A stretch of 64,000 nt of DNA from Diacronema lutheri (taxonomy: Eukaryota; Haptophyta; Pavlovophyceae; Pavlovales; Pavlovaceae), in assembly GCA_019448385.1 (NCBI GenBank), contig JAGTXO010000041.1, forward strand, positions 248,001-312,000, in the 5' to 3' direction. Below are positions 9,510-20,600 of this stretch, in pieces. Below the pieces are notes generated by a model. That model was not told the origin of the DNA. It made no database searches and saw nothing but the letters and a program-made list of their open reading frames with translations. Each line of letters opens with the position of its first letter. Within the stretch, counting starts at the first letter, position 1. A program made the position numbers and the translations under genes.

Positions 9510-10583
9510 TCAGACACCGTAGACCGCCAGCTCGCTCAACTGCTTCTGCTTCTTGTCGTGCTCCTTGTCGTGCTCCTTGTGCTTCTTCTCGAGGCCCGAG
9601 CCGAGCGCGTGCAGCCCACCGCCGAGCGCGGCGCCGATGAGCGGGCCGAGCGTGTACGGCCACCACTCGCCGCCGCCAAAGCCGGCGAGGCACGGCGCCG
9701 CGTGGACGGACAGGACGGCGGAGGCGATGCGCGGGCCGAGGTCGCGCGCGGGGTTGAAGCCGGCGCCCGAGAGCGGCGCGAAGACGAGGATGAGCGCGCA
9801 CACGGCCGCGCCGAGATGCTGCGGCTTGCCGTTGCCCGGGTCGAGCCGGAGGACGCACGCCACGAGGATCGCGGCGGCGAGCGCCTCGTACGCGAGGATG
9901 GCGCCGGGCGGCGTGCGCTCGTCGTTGGGCAGGCCGGGCCAGCCGATCTGGAAGGGGAGCGGGTGGATGTCTCCGCCGTTGCACTCGACGGTCGTCGCGT
10001 TGGTCAGCGCATCGATCGAGGTGTGCGTCGAGTAGGCTTTGATCTGCGGCAGGTAGACGCAGCCGAGCAGCAGCGACGCGAGCGTGGAGCCGCCGACCTG
10101 CGCGAGCCAGTACACGACTGCGCGCTTGCCCTCAAATTTGCGGAAGAGCACCATCGCGAGCGTCACCGCCGGGTTGAGGTGCGAGTCGGAGAGCGCCGAC
10201 GAGACGCCGATGCCGAGCGCGACGCCGATGCCCCAGATTGCCGCAATCGACGCGAGGCTGAGCTGCACGTTGCCGAGCGTGGCGGTGCAGATGACGCCAA
10301 AGCCGAGCGTCAAGAATAAGAACGTGCCGATCAGCTCGCCCACCGCCTCGCGCTGCAACGAGATGAACTGGTCGGCATACCCGATCGTCGACGTCTGCAT
10401 CGCCGAGCGGCGCGCGCCCTTGTTCCCGGCTTCGTCGGCCGCCGCCGCCGCCGGGCGCTCCGCGTGCCGGCCCTCGGCGACATGCACAGTCACCGCCGGG
10501 GCGAGCGGATCGGCCGGCGCGCCGTTTGCCTTGGTGCTGCTCATCACCTCTTCGCGGTCCTCGACGAGCTGCTGCATCACCAT
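9510..10583 (-). CDS. Aquaglyceroporin (major intrinsic protein family)
   Basis: A single exon of 357 residues. After a soluble N-terminal tail of about 75 residues come six membrane segments and two half-helices. The two pore motifs are intact: HLNPAV after TM2 and GFNPARD after TM5. The Asp after the second NPAR is the usual mark of the glycerol-conducting (GlpF/aquaglyceroporin) branch, where it shapes a wider selectivity filter. The helices start EAVGELIGTFLFLTLGFG and end WPYTLGPLIGAALGGGL. The C-terminal tail is lysine and histidine rich (EKKHKEHDKEHDKKQK). It should carry water, glycerol or similar small solutes across the plasma membrane or a vacuole. Upstream is the 3' end of an unknown gene on the same strand, about 160 bp away. 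Confidence 0.93.
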   Translation of the reverse strand: MVMQQLVEDREEVMSSTKANGAPADPLAPAVTVHVAEGRHAERPAAAAADEAGNKGARRSAMQTSTIGYADQFISLQREAVGELIGTFLFLTLGFGVICTATLGNVQLSLASIAAIWGIGVALGIGVSSALSDSHLNPAVTLAMVLFRKFEGKRAVVYWLAQVGGSTLASLLLGCVYLPQIKAYSTHTSIDALTNATTVECNGGDIHPLPFQIGWPGLPNDERTPPGAILAYEALAAAILVACVLRLDPGNGKPQHLGAAVCALILVFAPLSGAGFNPARDLGPRIASAVLSVHAAPCLAGFGGGEWWPYTLGPLIGAALGGGLHALGSGLEKKHKEHDKEHDKKQKQLSELAVYGV

Positions 10584-10744
10584 GTGTCCTTCCTTGGCCG
10601 GGGGTAGACTAAGTGACGCTCGGATGAAGCCGTTCGCGCGGCAAAAACGGCATCATTGGTCGAGGAAGCCCAGAGAGCGGACTCGCGCGCGACCCGCGCA
10701 CGAGGGAGACGTTCCGCGTGTGCACTTCCCGGCGAAGGGCGCGG

Positions 10745-13700
10745 TCAGAGGCCGAGTGCGGGCCGAGGGAGGCCGTATGTGTCGGCAAACCGCCGGTCGA
10801 GCCTGCAAGTGCGAGCGCGTGCGATCGCGATTCGGCGAGGAGGGGACGCGCGCAGAGGGGCGGAAGGGGTGCGCGGCTTTCCGGCTCTGCACGCGCCCGA
10901 CGGCGGCCGACAGCGCCAGCCGGCGCGAGCGCGCGCGCACCGGTTGAACGGATCCGTGCCGGGGGTGCGTGGTTCCGGCCGCTCGTCCTGCGGCTGCGCC
11001 CACGTGTGCGCGCCGCGGTGCGTGGCGGCGGGCGGCGAAAGCGCGCTCGCACCCGCGATCGCGTGCTCGGCCACCGCGTGCGGCTCGCCCCAGCTCTCGC
11101 GCGCAAACCAGCTCGCGGCCGCAGACATGGCTGCCGACTCGGCCGCCTCTGCCTCCGCGCCGGGGTGCGGCACGGCCGCCGCGTGGCCGTGCGCTGCAGC
11201 GCGCGCGCTGCCGTGCGGCTCGGCCGACAATGCCCTCGCCCGCCCGTCGGCGCTCAACGTGGCCGGCAGCCGCGCTGGCGACGGCGGGGCGGGCGCGGCG
11301 CGCAGCGGGGAGGGCGGCAGTCCACCCTGCTGCGGCGGCGCCCACGCCCACGCCGCATGCCGCGCGAGAGCATACGGCGGCTGCGGCGTGGTCTCCGCCT
11401 CGAACGTGGCCGTCTCCGCTACCGTGTCGATCGCCTCGCCTGCCTCGCGCCCTGCCGCAGGCTGCCGCGGCGGCGAAGGGGCGGGCGCGCGCCGCCCGCC
11501 ACCGTCCGCCACCCCGCCGCCCGCATCGGGCGGCGCGGCGACGCGCGGCGGCAGTGGCGCGCGCGTGGGTATGCGGCGGTCATGCGCTTCGCGCACCGCC
11601 TCGACGCCGTCGTCTGCAGCCGCCACCGCCGCCGGCTGCTGCAGCGTGACGAAGGGCGAGTCCCACGCGACGCGCTGCACGAGGCCGCCGCCACCACCTC
11701 CGCCACCGTCGCCGTCACCGTCGTGGCCGCGGCCGCGGTCGCGCGGCACGTCCGTGCCGCTGATCGGGGGCGCATCGCAGCGGGGCGACTGGCAGCGCGC
11801 GCCGGGGCCGCGGTCTGGCGCCCAGCCCTCGCCGCACGCCGCCGCCGCGCCGTCCGCGCGCGCCTCTTCGCGCGCACGCGCGTCCGCATGCGCGAGGTCG
11901 AGAAGCGCCTGCTCCTCCGCGCCGTGTGCCGGGTACGCCCAGCGGCAGACGCCGTGCGCGTCCTGGGCGCGGCGCGTGGGCGTGGGGGCAAGGGGCGGCG
12001 CGTGGGCGAGGGGGCAAGGCGCGGCGCGTGGGCGAGGGGGCAAGGGGCGGCGCGTGGGCGCACGCGTGCGCGACGCGCGCGACGTGCGCGCGCTACGCGT
12101 GCGGGCTCACCACACACGCTGGCTCGAGCGGCGGCGGCGGCACGCGCGCGCGCAGAGCGCCGCCGCCCGCCGCCGCGCGCTCGCCGCTGCCGCCGCCGCT
12201 CGCTCGCTGCAGCCCCTCGCGCGCCGCTGCGGCAGCGGGCAGAGCGCCGCCGCCGCCGCCGCCGCCGCCGCCACTGCCGCCACCGCCGCCGGCCGGCGGC
12301 GGCGGCGGCGGCGGCCCGCCGCGTTGCAGCTGCGCGCGCGCGCGCGCGTGCGAGCGCGAGATGGTGTCCGGGCGGAACGGCAGCGAGGCCTCCGCCGCCG
12401 CGCGCCATGCGGCCGCGCTCTCGCGCTCGTCGCGCAGCACCTCGTCGAGATGCGCGCGCCACGCGGTGGAACGCGCGGCGACGGATGCCGGGCCGCTGCG
12501 CGTGCCGTCGGCCTGGTCGACGGCGCCCTCCGCGCGAGAGGCGGCGAGGCCGAGCGACGGGCCGCCCTCGCCGCACCTCGCCGAGGCGCGCGCGGCGCGC
12601 CTGTTGAGCATGGCGGGGGCGAAGGTGTATTCAGCGGGCAGGGGCGGCGGCGGGAGCGAGCCGCTTGCGAGCGCGCGCCTGCGCTCAACCCACGCGCGCA
12701 CTGCGCGCCGGAGCTCGGGCAGGCCGCGCCCGAGCGACGCGCGCGCGTCGCGCCGCGCGTCGTCCGCCCGCTCGGCGAGCGCGCGCTCGGTCGGCGGCGG
12801 CGGCGGCGGTGCGGCGGGCGGTGCGCGGGCGCGCGGCTGCAGGAGGCGCTCGGCGGCGCTTGTGCCCGTCCGCTCGTCGAGGAGCGTGACGAGGTGGCGC
12901 GACCTCGCCGACAGCGCGTCGCGCGGCGCGCGTTCGGACGTTGCGCGTGCGGCCGCTCGCGCGTCGGCCTCGCGCGCGGCCGCGCGTGCGCGCTGCTCGT
13001 CGCCTGCGGCGAGAAGGCGCGAGACGACGCGGAGCGCCGCGTTGCTCGCCGGCCCCGATGGCGGCGGCGGCGGCGCGAGCAGCGCGGCGCGCTCCGCCTC
13101 GCGCCGCGCTGCGTACGCCGCGGTGGGTTCAGCGTGCAGCCGGCCGTGCGGGTCGGCGCCGCCGGCCGCGCCGCCGTTCGATGGTGCAAGCGCGGCGGCG
13201 GCGCGGCGCTCGCGCACCAGCCGCTCCGACTCCGCCGCGATCGCCGGCCGGAACGGGCACGCGTCGTCGAACGCGGCGGCTGTCGCGCTCGGCGCGCGGC
13301 CGTCGGCCGTGCCGCCGTCGCGCGGCGCGAGGATGCCGTCGGCGGCGGCGAGCTCGGCGAGGATGCGCTCGCGCTTGGCCGATTCGACGCTCGCGAGTGC
13401 CGCGCACGCCACCGCCAGCGGCCGCTCCGGCCCCAGGTCCCGCCGGCGCGCGCGCCCGTCGCTTAGCCGCGCCACCTCCGCCTCGAGCGCGGCGCGCCGC
13501 CGGCGGATGAGCCGGCCGGGCGAGTCGTCGGCGTTCACGGCGGCGGCGGGCAGCGCGGCGGCGGCGAGCGTCGGCGCGAGCGCCGCGTCGCGCCGGCCGA
13601 GCAGCCGCCGCTCGATCAGCGGCTCGCGCGCTGCGGCGTCCTTGCGCGCGGCGGCCGCTCGGCGGCTCGCGTCGCCCGCCGCGCCGCGCGGTGGCGATGG

Positions 13701-13829
13701 CTTGGCGAGGGAGGGCGCGTGCGGGTGGTCGCGGCGCTCGCGCTCGAGCGCCATCGCGCGCAGGATCACGCGCCGCTGCTCCACCTCGGCCGGCCAGTGC
13801 AGCAGCCTCTCCACCGACGACTCGACCAT
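10745..13829 (-). CDS. Large basic, proline-rich protein of unknown function
   Basis: Two exons, 13829-12111 and 11962-10745, join in phase 0 through a GTGAGC donor and a CCCAG acceptor. The start at 13829 (MVESSVERLLHWPAEVEQ) is the first in-frame ATG. The N-terminal two thirds are charged and helical, with Arg- and Glu-rich segments and repeated short motifs of the form F-x-P-x-(I/M) (CPFRPAIAAES, YTFAPAMLN, LPFRPDTIS). Motifs like these are common in cytoskeletal and ciliary coiled-coil proteins. A poly-Pro/poly-Gly hinge precedes the splice joint. Exon 2 starts DAHGVCRWAYPAHGAEEQ and becomes low-complexity. The intron has a C-rich repeat. I do not recognise a family; the last 80 residues may be misread if another intron exists. 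It is divergent from the gene at 13976. Confidence 0.6.
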
Positions 13830-13975
13830 TGCGTCGGTGGGCCTGTTCAAATTCGCGCCGCCATCGTTGTGCGAACTCACGCCCTTCGGTCCGTCGAGTC
13901 GCTCTGATGCCGTCTGCGGTATGTTGTTGGCCGAGACGTGGCGGAGGGAGCACACGGGAGCTGGACGACGTGGAG
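13830..13975. promoter_or_regulatory. Divergent promoter region between two unknown genes
   Basis: 146 bp separate the ATGs of the genes at 13829 (-) and 13976 (+). It is somewhat richer in A and T than its surroundings. No motif recognised; the role is inferred from position only. Confidence 0.35.
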
Positions 13976-14602
13976 ATGCAGCGCGCGTGGAACGTGACGC
14001 CCGTCACGGCCAATGGCGTCGTCCCAACCGGCGCCGCGGCGTCGACCTCGCCTGCGGATGCGGCCAGCGGGCGCGACGCCGGCGCGCCGCGCGCGTGCGC
14101 CGACGCGCCACCGCGCATGGGCGCGGGGCTGCTCGCACGCGCGGGGCTGCTCTCGACCGCCGGCTTTGTGCCGAGCGACGCGCCCGTTTCGCCCGGCCGG
14201 CAAGCCCCCAAGCCCGACGAGGCGGCGGTCGGCAAGTGGCGCGACTACGACGCGACGGTGCGGACGTCTCACCGCGCGGCGCTCGACGCGCTCGTCGTCA
14301 CAAAGGGGCTGAAGAAGGTGGCGATCGCGCGCGCGCGCGACTTGCGCGCGCGCGCCGAGCGGGAGGAGCAGACGCGCCAGCACGCCATGTCTGAGCTGCT
14401 CCTCGAGTTTGGCGCGGGCCGCGGCTCGGCCGCGGCGTCGGCCGAGGCGTACGCCGACCTCTGCGCGCGGCTCGTGCGCAACAACATGGCGCACGCGGGG
14501 CCGCTCTCGCCCAACAAGGCGATGGGCAAGGCGCTCTCCGAGTACCTCAGCGCCGTCGACCACCACGGGCAGTTGACCCAGCGGTGCGTGCGCGCGCGAT
14601 GA
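13976..14602 (+). CDS. Hypothetical alpha-helical protein
   Basis: From the ATG at 13976 a 208-residue frame runs to 14602. The N-terminal half is Ala/Pro-rich. The C-terminal half is regular helix: DEAAVGKWRDYDATVRTSH, LKKVAIARARDLRARAEREE, AYADLCARLVRNNMA, KALSEYLSAVD. No recognised domain. The final residues may be intronic, since a GTGCGTGC donor-like site lies just before the stop, so the 3' end is uncertain. Its ATG is 146 bp from that of the divergent gene at 13829, which suggests a shared promoter region. Confidence 0.5.
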   Translation: MQRAWNVTPVTANGVVPTGAAASTSPADAASGRDAGAPRACADAPPRMGAGLLARAGLLSTAGFVPSDAPVSPGRQAPKPDEAAVGKWRDYDATVRTSHRAALDALVVTKGLKKVAIARARDLRARAEREEQTRQHAMSELLLEFGAGRGSAAASAEAYADLCARLVRNNMAHAGPLSPNKAMGKALSEYLSAVDHHGQLTQRCVRAR

Positions 14603-14685
14603 GGCGCGCGCTTCGGCCCGCCCTCCTGTCTGGCTGGGTGGGCCTTACTTGCCCTTGACTGAGCCCACTGCCGTTTCGGTCGCCC

Positions 14686-17600
14686 ATGTACCGGCAGCCC
14701 AAATTTTGGCGGTTGGCCGGATCAGCGATGTCGCTGCGTTCGAGCAGAGCCGGTTGGCTGGCCGCGCTCTGCATCGCGGGCGGCGCGCGCGCGCTGCGCG
14801 TGCGCAGCGCATCGTCGGCGCGCGAGCTGGCCGCGCTACTTGTCGGTGAGGGCGTCTCGCTCGTCGACGGCGGTCGCGGCGCGCACGCCGGCGCGTCGCT
14901 CGCGCAGCTCGGCGTGTTCGACGATGGCGCGGGCGCGCTCGGACTGAGCGGCGGCGTGCTGCTCTCGACGGGGTACGCCAAGGCGGCGAGCGGGCCGAAC
15001 GATGATCCTGAGGCTTCCGGCACCGTCGGCTTTGACGCGCGCGCCGATGCCGCGCTCGCCGCCGCCGATGCGGCCGGCTGGCCGCCGGGGGCGCGCGAGG
15101 CCGCGCGCTCGCTCGCGGACGCGGCGTGGCTCCGCTTCGACTTTGCGACGTCGCACGTGGGCGAGCTCGCGCTGACGTATGTGCTCGCGTCGGAGGACTT
15201 TGGTCTCTCCGCCGCCGAGCTCGACCCGCGCTTCGCTGACCGCCTCGTCGCGTACGTCGACGAGCGGCCGCTGCCGCTCGGCGCCGACGGTGCGGCTGGC
15301 GCGCTCTCCACCGCCGACGCGCGCTGCGCGGCGGCGGCGGCGGCGGCGGCTGCGCGCGCGCACGCCGGCGCGTGCGAAGCGGCGGTGAGCAACGCGGCCG
15401 GCGAGTACGCCACGCAGTTCAACGGCTTCACCCGCCCGCGCCGCGCGTCGCTCGTGCTCGAGCCGGGCGTGCACAGCATCGTGCTGCTGATTGGCGATGC
15501 GGGCGGCGACCAGCTCCTCGACTCGGCTGTGCTGCTGCCGAGCGCGGGGCTGGTGCTGCGCAGGATCGGGCGGCCGCCGCCCAGCCCGCCGCCCGCGCCG
15601 CCGCCCTCGCCTCGCCCGCCGCCGCCGCGCGCGCCGCCGTCCGCGCCGCCGAGCCCGCCGCCGAGCCCGCGCCCGCCGCCGAGCCCGCCGCCCGCGCCCG
15701 GCGCGCTCGCGCGCGCAGCGGCGGCGGCGGCGGCGGCGGCGGCGCTGCCGCTGGTTGGCACAGCGGGTGGCGGCTGGATGCGCGCACCCGGTGCGCTCGC
15801 CTCGCTTCGCCAGCGCACCGGTACGTGCGTCGGCGGCGGCGGCGGCGCGTCCGCCGTCACCATCGCGTGCGACGCGGCGTCCGTTCGGCTCACCGCCGGC
15901 GCGGCCGTGCGGCTCGCGGTGGGCGGCGTGCGCGCGCACGCGCCGGTGGAGGGCGCGCGATGGCGCTTCGACAACGATGGCTGGGAGGCCGTCGGCGTGC
16001 CGTACGCCGTCGGCCGCCCGCTCTGCCCGTCGGCGGAGGCGCGCCTCGTTGGCTCGGCCACCGACCTGGTCGCTGCGCTTGGCTCGCTCGAGCTCGCGCA
16101 CGCCGGCAGCGGCGCGGCGAGCGGGCACGTGCTCGTCACGCTCGAGGGCGAGAGCGAGCTCTGCGTCGCCTCCGTCCAGCTCAGCGTCGCCGCGCCGCCG
16201 CGCGGCCTCGGCGCGGCGGCGGCGTGCGGCGGCGCGCTCTCCGCCGCCGCCGCCGCGCTCGCGGTGGTGGGCAGCGCAGCGTCGCTCGGCGGCGGCGGCG
16301 CGGCGGCGGCGGCGCGCGCGCTCGGCGGCGCGACGGCGGCGCGCGCCGCGCCCGCGCTCGCCATCTCGCGCGCGCCACTTCGGCTGCTCGCCGCCGCGCA
16401 GCTGTCCGCGCTCGTGCCAGCGCTTCTTCTCGGCGGTGGCGCGGCGCGGCGCGGCGAGCCGTGGTCCGCGCGCGCGCTTGGCGACGCGGCCGGTGCGGAG
16501 GAGGCGGTGCGTCACCTGCTCGCGCTCGGCGGCGCGCTGCGCTGGGCGCTCTTCGACTCGAGTGCCGTTGCCGATCCGCCCGTCGCGCGCGCCGAGGCGG
16601 AGGCGGACGCGGCGGCGTCGGGCGACGGCGACGGCGACGACGACGGCGACGGCGGCGGCGGCGGCGTCGAGCGCGGCGAATCGGCGACGGCGCCGCGCGC
16701 GCGCACCGAGCTGCTGCTGCTGCTGCGCGCGGCGCAGCAGGCGGAACTCGCCGCCGCGTGGGCCGCGCAGCTGTGGCCGCCGCTGCTTGTCGCCGCCGCT
16801 GCGCTCGGCGCGGCGGCGAGCGCCCGGCTGCTCGCCGCGCTGCGCGCATCCGACGCGGCGGACGGCAATGGCGGCGGCCGGCCGGCGCGCGCGCCGAGTG
16901 CGCCCGTCGCATTGCGCGTGGCGACTTTGGCCGTCGCGGCCGTGGGCGCGCACCTCGTCGCGCTGCTATGCGCCGCGATGCTCGTCTCGGCGGCGCGCCA
17001 CGCTGCGCTGCTCGTCGCGGCGATCGGGCGCGCGAGCGGCGCGCCGCCCGGCGGCGGCGCGGGCGGCGGCGCGCTTGGCGCGTGGTGGAGCGGCTGCGCC
17101 GCGCGGGAGCGGCGCGCGGTCTGCGCGTGCTGCGCGCTCGCGCTCGGCTGGCCGCTCGTGCTCGGCGTACAGCTGCTCGTCGCTGCGCGGCTGCGCTGCG
17201 CCCCGCCGAGCGCAGCGCGCGAGGCCGACGACGGTGGCGGTGGCGGTGGCGGCAGCGGCCGGCGCGCGCTCCTGCCCGGCGGGGCGCACCGCTCGGACGA
17301 AGGCGCGCTCGCACCGCGCCGCGCCGAGCACGCGCGCGACGCCGCGTCGTGGGCTCTCGCGCTGACCGACGGCGGCGGCGCGGCCGGCGGCGACGCGCTG
17401 CTCGCCCTGCTCCAGCTCGGCAGGGCGTGCGCGCTCGGCGCGGCCGCGGGCGCGGCTGACGACGGCGGCGCGCGCGGCGCGGTGCGCGCGTGCGCCGTCG
17501 CGTGCGTGGCGCTCGGCGTCGAGGCGGTGGCCCTGTGCGCGGCCGCGCTGGCCGCCGCGCGGGCGGCCGACGGTGCCGCAGGCCGCGCCGCCGGCCGCGC

Positions 17601-20600
17601 GCGCTTCGGCGCGGCGCTCGTGTGTGCGCTGCAGCTCGGCGCGTGCGGCTGCGCGCTCGCGCTCGCGCGACAGCGCGCGCGCGACGCGGACGGCGGCGCC
17701 GCGCTGACCGCTGGCGCGCGCGTGCTGCTCGGCGTCGCGTGCGCCGCGTGCGTCGCGCTGCAGCTCGTCTGCGCGTGCGTCGTCGAGGCGGGCAAGCGGT
17801 GGGCCGAGCTGCGCGGCGCGGCGGCCGCGCTGCCGGGCGCGTGGGCGCGGCTCGGCGACGCGCTCGACGCGGACGCGGACGCGCGGCTGGACGGCGGCTG
17901 CACGACGCTCGCCCTCGCGCTGCACGACGAGCTGCCGGCCGGAGCGCGAGCCAAGCGCGCGCCGAACGCTGACGCGCACGCGGCCGTGCGCTGCGGCGCG
18001 CCGGCGCTGCTCGGCGCGTGGGCCGCGCTCGCCGCCGCGTGCGCGCTCGCCGCCGTCGCGGCCGCGCAGCTCGGCGCGCCGCACGGCATCGCCGCGCCAA
18101 TGCGCGCGCTGCGCGTCGATGGCGTGCCGTGGGGCACCTCGATCGGCGCGAGCGCGCCGCTGCCGCCGGAGGCACTCGGCGTGGCCGGCGGCGACGGCGC
18201 GCGCCCCGCGTGGGTGAGCGGCGCGACGTGGCGCGCGCTCGGCCGCTCTGAGCGAACGTGGATTGCGCTCGCGACCGAGCCTGCGCCGGGCCCGCCGCAT
18301 GCCGCGCGCGCCGCGCTGCCCGACGCGCGCGGCCCCGTGCCCGCCGGCGCGCCCGCCGAGCCGACGCGCGCGTCCGCCGCACTCGGCGCCTTCGACGCCG
18401 ACGCGGCCGCGCGCGGCTGGGCGGCGGCGGCGGACGGCGGCGGCGGCGGGCCGGCCGAGTGGCGTTTCGCCCTCGAGCTGCGGCCGGAGGGCGAGGGCGG
18501 CGCCGGCTGCTGGCACGAGGCCGCGGCGTGGGCGTTCGAGCACGCCGGGCGCGGCGCGGCGCCGCTCGCGACGGGGGCGCAGCTCGTCCTGCCGCACGGC
18601 GAGGCGGAGGGCGATGGCGGCGGCGGAGGCGGCGGCGGAGGCGTTCGGCTCGTCATCGACGGGGTGGCGCGCCGCGTGGCGGTGCCGCAGCCGCTGCTGC
18701 TGCTGCGCGGCGGCGCGAGCTGCGCGCTTCTCGCGAGCGCGTGGGCCGAGCCCACCGACGGATCGGCCGCGGCCGCGGCCGCGCGCGGCGGCCCGGCCGC
18801 GCGGCCGCCGGCCGCCGTGCTGCTCGTCGCGAGCTCGCTCCGCGCGCCACTTGCGGCCGAGCTGCTCGTGCGCGGCTGCTGCGCCGCGCTGTGCGCCGCC
18901 GCGGTGCTCGCCCGCGCACGCGCGTCGCGCGTCGCGCGGCCGGCGCGCGCGCTCGCCGAGCGCGGCTGGGTGGGCGCCACGCTCGCGTGCGCGCTGCTCG
19001 CGCAGCTCGGCGGCTGCGCGGCACTCGTCGTCGTGCCGCAGCGCGCGCACGGCGCGGCACTCGCGCCCGCGCTGCTCGCCGCCGCCGACTGCGCCATCGC
19101 GTGCGCACCCGCGTGCCTTGCCGTGCTGCTGCTGCACGCGCATGCGGCGCCGCGCGCGCCGGCGCGCGCGCGCGCCGCCACCGCCGCCACCGCCGCGCCC
19201 GTGCCGGCGGGCGGCGCGCGCCGGCGTTGGCTGGGCGTGTACGCGGCGGCGGCGGCGCTGCTCGGCGGCGCCGTTGCCGCCACGTGGCTCTCCGCGGCGG
19301 GCTGCGCGCTCGGCGCGCGCTGCGCGGGGTTGGAGGGCTGGGCCGCCGTCGCGTGGCCGTTAGGCGCCGGCGCGGTCGGCGCGGCGCGCGCGGCCGCCGC
19401 GTTGGGCGCGTGGGCGTGCGCACTCGTGCCGCTCGGCCTGTGCGTGTACGCGCTGCACCGCGCGCCCGCGCCGTGGCGGCCGCGCGCCGACCGGCGCGCC
19501 GCCACGATCTGCACGATCGCCGCGTGCGCGGCCGGCGCGTGCGCGCTCGCGGCGGCCGTGCGCGGCGCGCCGTCGAGCACGCCGCTCATGCCGCCGCGGA
19601 CGGGCGCGGATCGCGCGGCTGCGGCGGCGCGACGCGCGTTCGGCGTGTGGGCGTTTGCGACGCTCCACCTGCCGCTCGCGCTCGCGCTCCTCGCCGCCGC
19701 ATTCGAGCCGCGCGCCGACGCCGCCGCCGACGCCGCCGACAACGCCGCCGCGGCCGGCGTGGCCGAGCGCGCCGTGCGCGCCGAACGCGCGGCGGCGGAG
19801 GCGGCGGCGGTGGCGGCGCGCGAGGCGGACGAGGCGGTGGGCGCGGCCGACGCCGCCGACGCCGCCGAGCGCGCCGCGGCTGACGCCGCGCGCGAGGCCG
19901 CGCGCGCGAGCGACGCCGACGGCGCCGCGGCGGCCGCCGAGCGCGCCGACGGCGCGCGCGCACGCGCGCGCGCAGCGGCGGCGTCGGCCGCCGCCGACGC
20001 TGCGCGGCGCGAGGCCGGGCGCGAGACGGAGGAGGCGGCGGCGGCGGCGCACGCCGCGCTCGCCGCGGCGGCCGACGCTCGGGCCGCGCACGCGGCGATT
20101 GACGCGGCCGCGTGCGCGGACGCGGCGCGTGAGCGCGCGCGCGCGCTCACGCACCGCGCGCCGCCGCCGCTGCCGCTGCGCCCGCCGGGCAGTGCGGCGC
20201 GCGGCGCCGCCGACGGCGGCGACGGCGCGTCGCGACAGCCGTCCGACGAGCTGATCAACCTCGCCGCCGCGGCCGCCGCGAGCGCCGCCGCGGCCGCCGT
20301 GCGCGAGTCCCTCTCGCCGCGCCCGAGCGCCGCGCGCGTGACGCGTCGGGCAGCGGTCGATCCGGCGGCGCGCGTGCCGGACGCGATGCGCGCGTCGCTG
20401 CGGCGCGGCAGCTGGCTGCGCCTCGGCGGGCTGGCGCTGCGCCGCGTCGCCACCGCTGGCGCCGCCGCCGGCGCGCCGCCGCCGTCCGCGCTCGCGCGCG
20501 CGCGCAACGTGCAGGACATCGCCGCCGGCGCGCGCGCGGGCGCGCGCGTCGACGGGCGCGCGGACGGCGGCGGGTGGGCGCTGCGCGCGGGCGAGCTCTT

